Position numbers and translations under genes: made by a program. From Limosilactobacillus rudii (GTDB lineage: Bacteria > Bacillota > Bacilli > Lactobacillales > Lactobacillaceae), in contig NZ_JACIVB010000062.1 in the NCBI RefSeq assembly GCF_014145455.1, positions 186,001 through 250,000 of the forward strand: a stretch of DNA of 64,000 bases. Direction: 5' to 3'. The notes beneath the pieces were generated by a model, which saw nothing but the letters and a program-made list of their open reading frames with translations, made no database searches and was not told where the DNA came from. Numbering within the stretch: position 1 is the first letter of the stretch; every line of letters begins with the position of its first letter. Shown one piece after another: positions 7,580-17,500 of the stretch.

Positions 7580-7959
7580 AAAAGTGTGATACAGTTTCAG
7601 ACTTATTCAAACAGTTATACCCAATCGCTGTTGAATCTGGTATCGATGCTGACCATTTCTGGGACATGGACTTTGATGAAATCATGACGCAGATAGCTGC
7701 TAACGAGAAACGACGGTTGGAGGATATGCGAGCTAAGGCATATATGGATCATCGACTAAGTGAGATGATTGCCTTTGCCTTTAATGATCCTGCTAAGATG
7801 CCAAAGGTTGAAGAAGCTTATCCGTTCGTTAAGGATGAGAACACACAAGCAGAGCAGCGATCGTCAGACGAACCGGAATGGAAACGAGACCAATTGCTAC
7901 TGATGCAACAAGCGCAAAGGATTAGACAATTCAACAAAGATAAAGGAGGTGGAAACTAA
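7489..7959 (+). CDS. Tail assembly chaperone, frameshift extension (gpT-like part)
   Basis: This is the -1 frame continuing the chaperone gene; fused to the first 107 codons it gives a product of about 263 residues. There is no independent start with a good ribosome binding site; the ATG at 7666 lies inside the conserved region. The segment SGIDADHFWDMDFDEIM, then AYMDHRLSEMIAFAFNDP, is typical of the second chaperone domain that binds the tape measure protein. It ends at 7959, overlapping the tape measure ATG by one base. Confidence 0.82.
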   Translation, partial: RQKEEGFEDQYGIGRGNSGPNGNGQGRINVEKCDTVSDLFKQLYPIAVESGIDADHFWDMDFDEIMTQIAANEKRRLEDMRAKAYMDHRLSEMIAFAFNDPAKMPKVEEAYPFVKDENTQAEQRSSDEPEWKRDQLLLMQQAQRIRQFNKDKGGGN

Positions 7960-10900
7960 TGGATCTGGAAGAACTTGAGTTAAAGTTTCGTGCTAACTAT
8001 GGGGATGTTATCCAGAAGATTGATGAACTAACTAATATCATTGGCCAAAAGACTGGTGACATGCAGTATAAAATTCAAAATAACTTGGAAAAACTCAATC
8101 AGTCAATGACAGATAATGCATCAAAGGCTAATGAGACTGCTAAAGAAGAAGTTCGTCAACGAAACGAGGCTGAACTTGCTAAACAAAAGTCCCTTGAGCA
8201 AACCCTTAACACCCAAAATGATGTTACAGATAAGGTTATTCAAGGAAATAAAGCACAAGCGGAAAGCTCTAAGGAAGCGGTAAACGAATCCGAGAAAAGT
8301 CTGGATAGTTTAACTGCACGATTGCAGGAAGCTTCTAATATGCAACAACGAATCGCTCAGCAAACAAGGGCGGCTCGTGAAGCAGTAGCTGATATTTCTA
8401 AGCCTCAACCACAGCAACAAACAAGAGCTACTTCTCGGCCACGTCAAAAAGTAGCCGACTCAAGTTTTGAAGATTACCAAGAAAAACGTATTCAAAGCTA
8501 TATGCCTAAACGTCCGGTCGATTTAGGAATTGATGATGAAATCCAAGCAGAGGTGTCACGAGCTAAAAAAGAAGTTGATGGATTAGTAACGCACATCAAT
8601 GACAAGATGGAGCAAGTACGATCCATGCAACGGAAGATAGCTACGTTAACTGCAAGTAAAAATAATCTTGATATGGGTAAGCAAGGTAGTCAGGTTAGAG
8701 CAATGCGACTTGATGATCAAATTGCTAACGCTCAAATCAAGATGGAAAGGTTTCAGAATCAAGCTAAAGCTCTTGCACAGGAAATGTCGCAGGAGTTTAA
8801 CTCAATTCCATCATCACTCAAAAAGATTGAGCGAGAAATGGACCAGACAGAAGGAAAGATTGAGCGGATTAGACGTTCAATTGCGGAAACAAAGGCTAAT
8901 GATGCTATTCTTGGACGATCTTCTGGTAGCAACAAAGAGCTTAAAGAAGTTGAGGCAGAATATAGGCGTCTTGTTGCGAGAAGTAATGAGTTAGCTAAGG
9001 CATACACTTATGTTAGCGCACGTGGGGATGAACTGAGAAATAGTTCTGCACGAGTGAACACAGCACTATCACAAGAAGGAAGTACCGTTTCTGGGCTTAG
9101 TTCCAGATTTAATCGGTTAAGGAATTCATTATCTGGGATTAACTCATCTTTTAGACGTGTTGGTAATAGTGGCAGTTCTTCCATGAGAAGAGCAAGTACT
9201 AGCGCTTCAATGCTTAGCCAGCGGATTAAAGGCATGAAAACAGCAATGGGTATGCTAGCTAGTCAGCTAATTATCTTTACATTGCTATATCAAGGAATCA
9301 TGATGTTGGCTCAAGGTATGGGTTCAGCATTAATGACCAATAAGCAGTTTGCAAGTAGCTTTAATGCGATTAAGGTCAACTTATTAACTGCTTTTTATCC
9401 AATTTACAGCTTTGTTTTGCCAGCTATTAACTCCTTGATGAATGCTCTTAAAAAAGCAACAGGCTGGCTTGCTCAGTTTACTTCTGCATTAACTGGTATG
9501 AGCCTATCTCACGCTAGAAGTGGCGCTCAAGGTTTGTACAGTCAAGTACGAGCTATGAACGATACTTCTAAGGCGGCAAGCAAGGCTAACGATGCAGTTA
9601 AGAAGCAACAACAAGAGCAAGCTAAGGCTGTTCAGCGTGCTAACCAACAAATTGCAGAAGCTAATCGTCAAGGTGCGGCGGCAGTTGCAGCCGAAAATGA
9701 AAAGATTAAGGCTGCTAACGCTCAGGCAAAGCAAGCCTTTGAGGACACCAAGAAGGCAAATGAAGACCTCCAAGCTTCTTTAATGGGCTTTGATGAGTTG
9801 AATGTGCTTGATAGCAATAAGAACAGTCAAGATAATGGCAGCTTTGAAGCACAACCATTAGAAAAGTTCACACCACAGCAGAAGCAAGATACACCAATCT
9901 TTGATGATCCGGGTGTTGATGATGGTGGTACTGGTGGAGATGAAGACCCAGGCCTTGACTGGAATGTACCACTAGAAGCTTCCCAAAATGCTATTGACGC
10001 AGCTAACAAGGTCAAAAAGGTTCTAGGTGAAATCTTTGATCCAATGAAAAAAGCTTGGGACGAAAAAGGCCAAGATGTTGTTGATGCTGCTAAGTATTCA
10101 TGGGAAGAAATTAAACGTCTGTTAGGTGATGTAGGTAATTCATTCTTACATGTTTGGGATAATGGTACCGGACAAAAAGTAATGGAGAACCTGCTTCAAC
10201 TGTTAGCAGATATGCTGAACATTATTGGTGACATTGCGAGGGCGTTTGCCGAAGCATGGGAAGAAGGTGGACGAGGAACAAGGTTTATTCAGACTATCTT
10301 TGATTCGCTGAATAATATTCTTGTTGCTATCCACCATATAGCTGAGTCATTCAGAGAGGCATGGAATACTGGTGATCTTGGTAAACAGATTTTTGCTAAT
10401 CTCCTAGATTTGGCTACCAACTTAGTTAAGTTTATTGGCGACATTGCGAAAGCTTTTGATGAAGCATGGCAACACGGCAATAACGGCACGAAGATGTGGC
10501 AAGCTATTCTTAATGCAATCAACAATGCACTTAAAGTTTTAAAAGATATGACTGGCTCTATTGATGAGGCTTGGAATCACTCAAAGTTAGGTGTTTCAAT
10601 TTGGGAAAACATTATTAAACTTATAACGGGTGTTGCTAATACAAGCGCTAATATGGACGATCAATTTGATAAAGCGTGGAAGCATGGCAATGTTGGAACC
10701 TCTATTTTCAAAACATTATTAGGCATGGTTAACGATATGCTTAGTGCTTTGAGCGATATGGCAAACTACACAGCTAAATGGGCTAAAAAGATGGATTTTA
10801 CACCATTACTACAATCGATTGATAGGCTACTTAAAGCCATTCGACCAGTTACCAAAGATGTTTGGGATGGCTTAGCTTGGGCTTATAAGAATGTTTTGCT

Positions 10901-13900
10901 TCCCTTAGATAAATTTACAATCACCGATTTACTTCCAGACTTTTTCAATCTACTAGCAGCTGCTCTTAAAGTGGTACACAGCGTAATCAAAGCAGGTGGC
11001 CCGGTATTTGAATGGTTCTTTGATGGTTTTCTTAAACCTCTAGCAAAGATAACAGGTTTTGCCATTGTTGGTGCATTAAAGCTACTGACAGGAGCTTTAA
11101 ATCTCTTATCAGACTGGATAGACCATCACCAAACGGCTGTTAAGATAATGACCACAACCTTAATGACACTGTTTAGCCTTAAAGTTGCTGGTAAAACTAT
11201 TTCAAGCATTAAGAGCTTTACTGATACAATTAGAATTCTCACAATGTATAAATTTGATAATATCAAAAAAGGTGCAAAGTGGGCTGATGATTTATTAGGT
11301 AAAGTGATTGATTTTAATAAACATCCAACTACCAAAATCAAGGAACTTGCTAAAGTTAAATTTGATAACTTCAAAACTGGCGCTGTTAAAATTAAAGATT
11401 TATGGAGTGAGGTCAACAAGAAGTGGCAAAGCACCAATCTTGCTAAAACTGACTTCCTTAAATCAGCCCGTGCTTCCATCAAGTCTGGCGAACCAATGAA
11501 ACTTGGTCAGAAGCTAGGTCTTGGATTGTCTGGTGCCATGATTGCGGTAACTTCCGGAATTGATATTTACAAAGGTATTAAGGCTAAGAATAAGGAAACT
11601 AAGTTCAAAAGCTTTGGTTCTGGAATTGGTGGTGCCATCGGTGGTGGTATCGGTTTATTCTTCGGTGGACCATTAGGTGCTGCAATTGGACAACAAATCG
11701 GCTCATTTATTGGTAAATGGGGTGGCGCTGGTGCTGCTAAGTTTAGCGATGGCTGGTCTAAGTATGGTAAAGGTAAGAAGCCTAAAGATTGGGTTGAAGC
11801 AATTGGCTTTAAAGCTCATGAGATTTTAGACAACTTTACTTCGTGGGCTAAATCCGTTGGTAAAGATATCAATAAGAATATCACCAAAGGAAAGAAAGAT
11901 GTTCAAAAGGCTAGTTCAAATCTTGGTAAGTGGACTACTGGTTTTATTTCAGGTACTAAGAAGACATTGAAGAAGTGGGCTTCTGGTATTGGTTCTAACT
12001 TCAACAAGGATGTTGAAAAAAGTAAAAAACTTGCGATTGCTGCAAGTAATAAGCTTAAAGGATGGACCACTGGCTTCATCTCTAGTGCCAAAAAAGATAC
12101 TAAGGCTTGGGCCCAGAAGATTGGTGCTAACATCAATACCGATGTAGAAAAAGGCAAGAAATTTGCTAAAAAAGCCGGTAGCAAAATCAAAGAATGGACC
12201 ACTGATTTCATTGGTGATGCCAAGAAGAAAGTACATGATTGGTCTTCACAAATTGGCTCTAATATCAACAATAGTGTTGAGCAAGGGCAATCAATGGCAA
12301 AGAATGCCGGAGAAAAACTAAAAAGTTGGACAACTGACTTTAGAGAATCAGCTAGTGGTCTTGTACGCCAATGGGCTGAAAGATTAGGCGACTACATTAA
12401 TAACGGTTCTGAATCTTCACGCTCTGGTGCTGTTAATGCTGGTAACAAGTTATCTGAATGGACCCGTAGTTTCTTTGGAAATGCAAATCAGAGTATTTCC
12501 AACTGGGCTAGCGGTCTAGGTGGTCATATTAGTAACGGAATTGGTGGCGCTTATGGTGCCGCTAAGAATGCTGGTGAACGCCTTGGAAGTTGGGTTTCTG
12601 ACTTTAGAGGTAACGTTTCAAGAACTCTCGGTTCATGGGCTGGTGGACTTGGTAGCACTATTGGTGGCGGTATTACTAGTGGACTTCATAATATTAGTAG
12701 TGCTGTTGGTAAAGTTGTTGATGCTATTGTTAGACCGGTTCAAAAAGCAACCGATAAAATTCGCGAAGGAATTAACTGGGTATTAGGTAAGCTTGGTGGC
12801 GGTTCTGTTGGTTGGGGTTACTTTAACTGGAACGCCTACAAAACAGGGACACAAAATCATCCGGGTGGATTAGCATTAGTTAATGATCAAGAAGGCGATA
12901 TTTACCGAGAAAGTTACGAGTTGCCAAATGGTGAGCAAGGACTATTCCCTGCTAAACGTAATTTCTTAACTTATTTGCCAGCTGGTACAAAGGTCAAGAC
13001 TGCTACAAATACTGCTAATGAACTTGCAAACATGATTCCTAAGTATGCTGGTGGGATCGGTAGCTTTAATTTTGACTTTAGTGGAATTAGTCGCGCGCTT
13101 AGTAGTTTGAACTTAGGTGGCTTATTTGGTGGGATTAGTGATGTATTTGATAGCGCAATGGATGAGTTAGCTAATGTAACCGATGATATTGCTCACCCAG
13201 AAAAACTTATTAACTACATTGCAGATAAATTTGTCACTTATGATTGGGGAGTAGGTGAAACACCACTTAAACTTGCTAAAGGTGCCGTTAACACTGAAAA
13301 GAAAGGCATGGTAAATTGGGCTAAGAGAACTATTGAAGAGTTTGGTGGTTCAGTATCGGCTTACTTGCCGAAAGGAGTTATGAGTAAAAGTGCGTTTGCA
13401 AGAACTGCTCGTAAAGCTGCTTTACTCATGCACCAAAAACTATCATCGAAAGATATGGACCGCTTGTATTGGCAAGCTTGGGATGAATCTACTGTGAATC
13501 CTGCACAAGGTGGCGGATATGATGATCACGATGGAACAGGTCTCCCACTTGGGCTTTATCAATATAAAGTAGGTACATGGAATTCTTGGTCCGTTCCAGG
13601 TCATAAGAACATTTATTCTGCTTTAGATCAGACGATGGCAGTTTTAAATGACTCTAACTGGCGAAATGATTTAGCACCAATTGGAGTTAGACGTGGTTGG
13701 GGTCCCACAGGTCATAAGATGATGGCAAATGGTGGTTTAGTGACCGAAAATCAATTGATTGAAGTTGCTGAAAATAACATGCCAGAAATGGTTGTTCCTT
13801 TATCCAATCCAGCGTTAGGTATGCAACGGATTAACGAAGCAATTGCATTTATGAATCGGAACTTTGGCGGAGGATTACAACTTCCAACAGCTCTCTCAAA

Positions 13901-14168
13901 TAATGCAATTACTCCAAATTCTATGTATGCTGAATCTTCATCAAACAATGATGTAACAATGCAAAATGGCGGATTCAAAGAAATGAGTACCAACCTAGTA
14001 AATGCCATTGTTCAAGCATTGCAAATGCAAAACACCACTAATAGTAGTAACCAACCAGTTGATTTACACTTAACCGTTAAGATTGGTGATGAATCTTTTG
14101 GTGAACATGCTATCAAAGGAATTAACGCGGTAAATCAAAAGAATGGTCGAAATATGTTAAATATCTAA
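7959..14168 (+). CDS. Tail tape measure protein with C-terminal lytic transglycosylase-like domain
   Basis: At 2069 residues this protein sets tail length and passes into the cell wall or membrane at ejection. Residues 1-400 are coiled coil. Hydrophobic segments follow at about 425-500, then an acidic linker near 640-670. Six 35-residue repeats with an EAW anchor lie at about 730-940, a glycine-rich hydrophobic stretch at 1225-1265, and 44-residue Trp-anchored repeats at about 1290-1575. The C-terminal part (about 1805-1925) looks like a goose-lysozyme/SLT fold: the presumed catalytic Glu1843 in WDESTVNP, then GLPLGLYQYKVGTW. Such a domain would open peptidoglycan for DNA entry. AAAGGAGGTG precedes ATG 7959. 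Confidence 0.93.
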   Translation: MDLEELELKFRANYGDVIQKIDELTNIIGQKTGDMQYKIQNNLEKLNQSMTDNASKANETAKEEVRQRNEAELAKQKSLEQTLNTQNDVTDKVIQGNKAQAESSKEAVNESEKSLDSLTARLQEASNMQQRIAQQTRAAREAVADISKPQPQQQTRATSRPRQKVADSSFEDYQEKRIQSYMPKRPVDLGIDDEIQAEVSRAKKEVDGLVTHINDKMEQVRSMQRKIATLTASKNNLDMGKQGSQVRAMRLDDQIANAQIKMERFQNQAKALAQEMSQEFNSIPSSLKKIEREMDQTEGKIERIRRSIAETKANDAILGRSSGSNKELKEVEAEYRRLVARSNELAKAYTYVSARGDELRNSSARVNTALSQEGSTVSGLSSRFNRLRNSLSGINSSFRRVGNSGSSSMRRASTSASMLSQRIKGMKTAMGMLASQLIIFTLLYQGIMMLAQGMGSALMTNKQFASSFNAIKVNLLTAFYPIYSFVLPAINSLMNALKKATGWLAQFTSALTGMSLSHARSGAQGLYSQVRAMNDTSKAASKANDAVKKQQQEQAKAVQRANQQIAEANRQGAAAVAAENEKIKAANAQAKQAFEDTKKANEDLQASLMGFDELNVLDSNKNSQDNGSFEAQPLEKFTPQQKQDTPIFDDPGVDDGGTGGDEDPGLDWNVPLEASQNAIDAANKVKKVLGEIFDPMKKAWDEKGQDVVDAAKYSWEEIKRLLGDVGNSFLHVWDNGTGQKVMENLLQLLADMLNIIGDIARAFAEAWEEGGRGTRFIQTIFDSLNNILVAIHHIAESFREAWNTGDLGKQIFANLLDLATNLVKFIGDIAKAFDEAWQHGNNGTKMWQAILNAINNALKVLKDMTGSIDEAWNHSKLGVSIWENIIKLITGVANTSANMDDQFDKAWKHGNVGTSIFKTLLGMVNDMLSALSDMANYTAKWAKKMDFTPLLQSIDRLLKAIRPVTKDVWDGLAWAYKNVLLPLDKFTITDLLPDFFNLLAAALKVVHSVIKAGGPVFEWFFDGFLKPLAKITGFAIVGALKLLTGALNLLSDWIDHHQTAVKIMTTTLMTLFSLKVAGKTISSIKSFTDTIRILTMYKFDNIKKGAKWADDLLGKVIDFNKHPTTKIKELAKVKFDNFKTGAVKIKDLWSEVNKKWQSTNLAKTDFLKSARASIKSGEPMKLGQKLGLGLSGAMIAVTSGIDIYKGIKAKNKETKFKSFGSGIGGAIGGGIGLFFGGPLGAAIGQQIGSFIGKWGGAGAAKFSDGWSKYGKGKKPKDWVEAIGFKAHEILDNFTSWAKSVGKDINKNITKGKKDVQKASSNLGKWTTGFISGTKKTLKKWASGIGSNFNKDVEKSKKLAIAASNKLKGWTTGFISSAKKDTKAWAQKIGANINTDVEKGKKFAKKAGSKIKEWTTDFIGDAKKKVHDWSSQIGSNINNSVEQGQSMAKNAGEKLKSWTTDFRESASGLVRQWAERLGDYINNGSESSRSGAVNAGNKLSEWTRSFFGNANQSISNWASGLGGHISNGIGGAYGAAKNAGERLGSWVSDFRGNVSRTLGSWAGGLGSTIGGGITSGLHNISSAVGKVVDAIVRPVQKATDKIREGINWVLGKLGGGSVGWGYFNWNAYKTGTQNHPGGLALVNDQEGDIYRESYELPNGEQGLFPAKRNFLTYLPAGTKVKTATNTANELANMIPKYAGGIGSFNFDFSGISRALSSLNLGGLFGGISDVFDSAMDELANVTDDIAHPEKLINYIADKFVTYDWGVGETPLKLAKGAVNTEKKGMVNWAKRTIEEFGGSVSAYLPKGVMSKSAFARTARKAALLMHQKLSSKDMDRLYWQAWDESTVNPAQGGGYDDHDGTGLPLGLYQYKVGTWNSWSVPGHKNIYSALDQTMAVLNDSNWRNDLAPIGVRRGWGPTGHKMMANGGLVTENQLIEVAENNMPEMVVPLSNPALGMQRINEAIAFMNRNFGGGLQLPTALSNNAITPNSMYAESSSNNDVTMQNGGFKEMSTNLVNAIVQALQMQNTTNSSNQPVDLHLTVKIGDESFGEHAIKGINAVNQKNGRNMLNI
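10145..10790 (+). repeat. Six tandem 35-residue repeats in the tape measure gene
   Basis: Translated repeats spaced 34-35 residues apart, each starting with (E/K)AW, a few polar residues and G, then an amphipathic helix with Ile/Leu/Asn. The unit is about 105 bases. Copy number in such repeats changes tail length directly, since tape measure length sets tube length. Confidence 0.8.
11840..12690 (+). repeat. Six to seven 44-residue Trp-anchored repeats in the tape measure gene
   Basis: The protein repeats WA..IG.NIN.DVE.GK, a helix, then WTT.F(I), with Trp-to-Trp distance of 44 residues (132 bases). Later copies are Ser/Gly-rich and more diverged, so the array looks old at one end. A coiled solenoid or membrane-active stretch is possible but unproven. 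Confidence 0.78.
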
Positions 14169-14183
14169 GGAGGAGATGAATGT

Positions 14184-14540
14184 TTGTATTCTCTAAAAAT
14201 TTCTGGGACAGTGGTTAATCCGGCTCCACAAACAATGCAAGTTGCTATTCAAGATATTGATGCAAAGGCGACCCGTGATGCGCAAGGGCTTTTACATCGT
14301 GATCGAGTAGCAACTAAAAGAAAAATAACATTAACTTTTGGTGCTTTAACAGTAGCCGAATGTTCAAAGATTCTAGATTCTGTTAAGGCTGAATTTTTTA
14401 GTGTTGAATATTTAGATCCAGTAGACGGGCAAGTTCGATCAGGGACGTTTTATGTTGGTGATCGGACAGCGCCCGTTTATTCATTTGTAGGATCATTACC
14501 GGTTTGGAAAGGTTTGTCTTTTGATCTGATTGAGCAATAA
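14184..14540 (+). CDS. Small tail protein upstream of tail-tip gene (DUF6711-like)
   Basis: A 118-residue beta-rich protein between tape measure and the large tip protein, where a Dit-like baseplate component normally sits. It is much shorter than ordinary Dit proteins (about 250 residues). Visible sequence includes ATKRKITLTFGALTVAECSKIL and RSGTFYVGDRTAPVYSF. The start is TTG 14184, because AAGGAGG at 14168-14174 is well spaced for it and the ATG at 14180 is out of frame. A tail hub or distal tail role is inference from position. Confidence 0.65.
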   Translation: MYSLKISGTVVNPAPQTMQVAIQDIDAKATRDAQGLLHRDRVATKRKITLTFGALTVAECSKILDSVKAEFFSVEYLDPVDGQVRSGTFYVGDRTAPVYSFVGSLPVWKGLSFDLIEQ

Positions 14541-14555
14541 GGAGGTGATTAATTA

Positions 14556-17500
14556 GTGTTAACACAATCAAAAGAAGTTCAAAATGCTTGGCGAGCTTCA
14601 CAGCGAACTTTGGATATTAAAGTTACGATTGATGGTAAAACATATGGTGCAACTGATGTTAATAGTTTGAAATATGATTCGGGAGCTTATAGCGGTGATA
14701 CGTTTGCAATTGGGTCTACGTATTCAAATACAGTTCAGATTGAATTCTCTCACCTTATTGAGGGATTGAAGCTGGGAATGGAGGTTCATCCTAGCATTGG
14801 AATAAAAACATCTAGCGGTTATGTTTATGAACCGTTGGGCGTTTTTATTATCTCCAGTGAAATCAAGATGGACCGAAATAATAATCTTACGACTGTTAGT
14901 GCTAGTGATCGTTTCTGTGGCTTAGAGGGAACTTATGTATCTAAACTAACGTACCCAGCTAAAGTATTAGATGTCATTGCGGAGATCTGTGCTCAATCAG
15001 GTGTTAAGGCTAATACTGATGATTTAGCACGTCTTCTGCACCAAGCAGATTTGCCAGCTCCAATCACTGGTCAGAGCTACCGCAAAGCACTTGGCTGGAT
15101 TGCTCAATTGTATGTTGGTTATGCTCTGTTTGATCGACAAGGTTTATTTACAATTCGGACAATTTCTGAACCAAACTATGAATTAGATCCTAGTCAATAT
15201 GAACAAGCAGGACTAACGAAGAATGAAGCTGCCTATAAGATTAATGGTATTCAATGCCAAGTCACGCTTACCACTAAAACTCGTGATGGTGAGAGTACAG
15301 AGGAAACCAAGACTTATCAAGCTGGGGATACTACTGGTTCTCAAATCAAACTCGAAAATAATATCATGACACCAAAACGGCTCAATGATATTTGGGAGCA
15401 ATTGAAAGACTTGACTTTTTACCCGTTTAGTCTGAATTGGTTCGGTAATCCTGCTGTTGAAGCGGGGGATTGGCTACGACTAGAAGATAAACAGGGAAAT
15501 TCTTTTGTTGTTCCAAACAGTAGTTACACACTTGATTTTAATGGTGGGCTTTCTGCAACTTCAAAAGCTGATCAGACAACTTCTTCTGATCAAATGGTTC
15601 CTTGGCAAGGTAGTGTTGCTCAAACAATTAAAGAATTACAACTTAGAAGATTACCAGATGGGACGGTTGTGTTTCCGCCAAGCGTAACAGAACCACCAAC
15701 CAACGCTAAGTTCAATGATGTTTGGTTTAGAAAGAACGGTAATGCTACTGAGTTGTGGGTCTTTGAAAAACAAGATGATGGTACTGGAAAGTGGGTAAGG
15801 AAAGATTTATCAGACGGTGAGATTAGAAAAATGGTTGAGCAAGCCCAATCTGACCTTAACCAAGCCAAAGCCGACATCATCACCAATAAGCAAAAAGCTG
15901 ATACCGATATTGAAAATCTGAATAAGTCAATTGAAGATAATAAGAAGACTGCTGATGATAGCCTACAAAAGTTAAGCAACAGCATTACTAAGTTACAAGG
16001 TCAGTACGATAACAACATTGTTCCTGATTTAACCAAAGTGACTAACGATGTATCGGATGCTTTGCAGAAGTATATTTCAGCGCAAAATAGCATTGCCGAT
16101 TTAACCAAGCAGGCTCAACAACAAGGCAAGAATATCGCTGATGTCACTAAGACGGTTGATGGCTTGAATATTAATTACGCTAACCTGCTAGGGGATGTTA
16201 ATTCTACTAAGGTTGATGTAAAGGGCATTCAGACTACACTTGGCAATGCTAGTGGCGATATTGTCCAATTAAAGGCTACGACGCAGAACTTGCAAACATT
16301 ATTAGCAGGTAAAGTTGATAATTCAACTTATACCAATTTTGTTAACCTGACTAATCAAGCATTACAGGCTAAGTTAACGGCTAGTGACTTAAACGGTTAC
16401 GCTAAGACGGCTGATTTGCAGGCAACGGCTAATGGGTTGAAGTTGAACATTGATAGTGTCACCGATCGAATGAATAATTTGAAGATTGGCGGACGAAATT
16501 TAATTCCAAACAGTGAAACAGATATTGTGGTTGAATCGAAGACTACTGACCCATATCCAGAATGGGATAATAAGATTATTTTTAATAATCTTAAAAATAA
16601 TACAACCTACACTTTTTCAGTTTCTGCTACTAATACTAATAATGTTCAACAAGCATCAGTAAGAATATACTGTGATAATTATAATGGTAAGTACGTAAAT
16701 AAAGAGGTCAAGGCATGGTTCTGTAATGCTGATAGTAAACGTCATAGCTTTACATTCACTACGCCAGATGACGGGATTCCCTACCAAGTAAGATTATATG
16801 CAGGGCCAATGGGAACTGCTCAAGGTAAAAACTTTGCCACGACTTATCATCATCCACAATTAGAACTAGGAACAATTGCTTCGGATTATCGCCCAGCCCC
16901 AGAAGACACTGAACATAGCTTAAGTGAATTGTCAGCTCGTATTACTGCGACTAGTCAACAATTTAGTAGCTATTACACGAAGTCTGAGACTGACAATAAA
17001 ACTAATTCTGCCAAAAATGATGCTATTAATTCGATTAAAAATGATGGCAATTGGCATGGATTAAGTAATATTCTTACCAATTCAGGCTTCTTGCAAAATG
17101 CTGATGGCTTTCTGCAGAAGGTGCAACAAACTACTATTCCGATGTTTAGTGGTGGTGGAATTAACTTAGTTCGAGGAACTAGTAACTCTTGGAGTGCCTC
17201 ATGGACTAATCTTAATGGTGGAGAAAATCAGACTAAAGATATTGGTAAGTTTTATCTCAATGGATTAAATGCTGGTGATTGGGTAACTCTTCATATTAAT
17301 TATCAATATCAAGATTTAACAGGGACTAATCCGCAAATATTAGTTCAAGCGAATGGTAATAAAACGGGTTGGAATTATGATGTACTGCCTGGAAGAAACT
17401 GGCAGAAACTTCAAACTACTTCTGGTTGGCATGGTGGTCATTTTGAATGGAGTTTTCAGATAAATAATGATGCGTTAAAAAATGATTATCTTAACTTACA

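Noticed and set aside
11903-12271. Long minus-strand frames inside the tape measure gene
   Set aside because: They mirror the Trp/Lys repeat codons on the coding strand, have no start signals and are shadows of the repeats.
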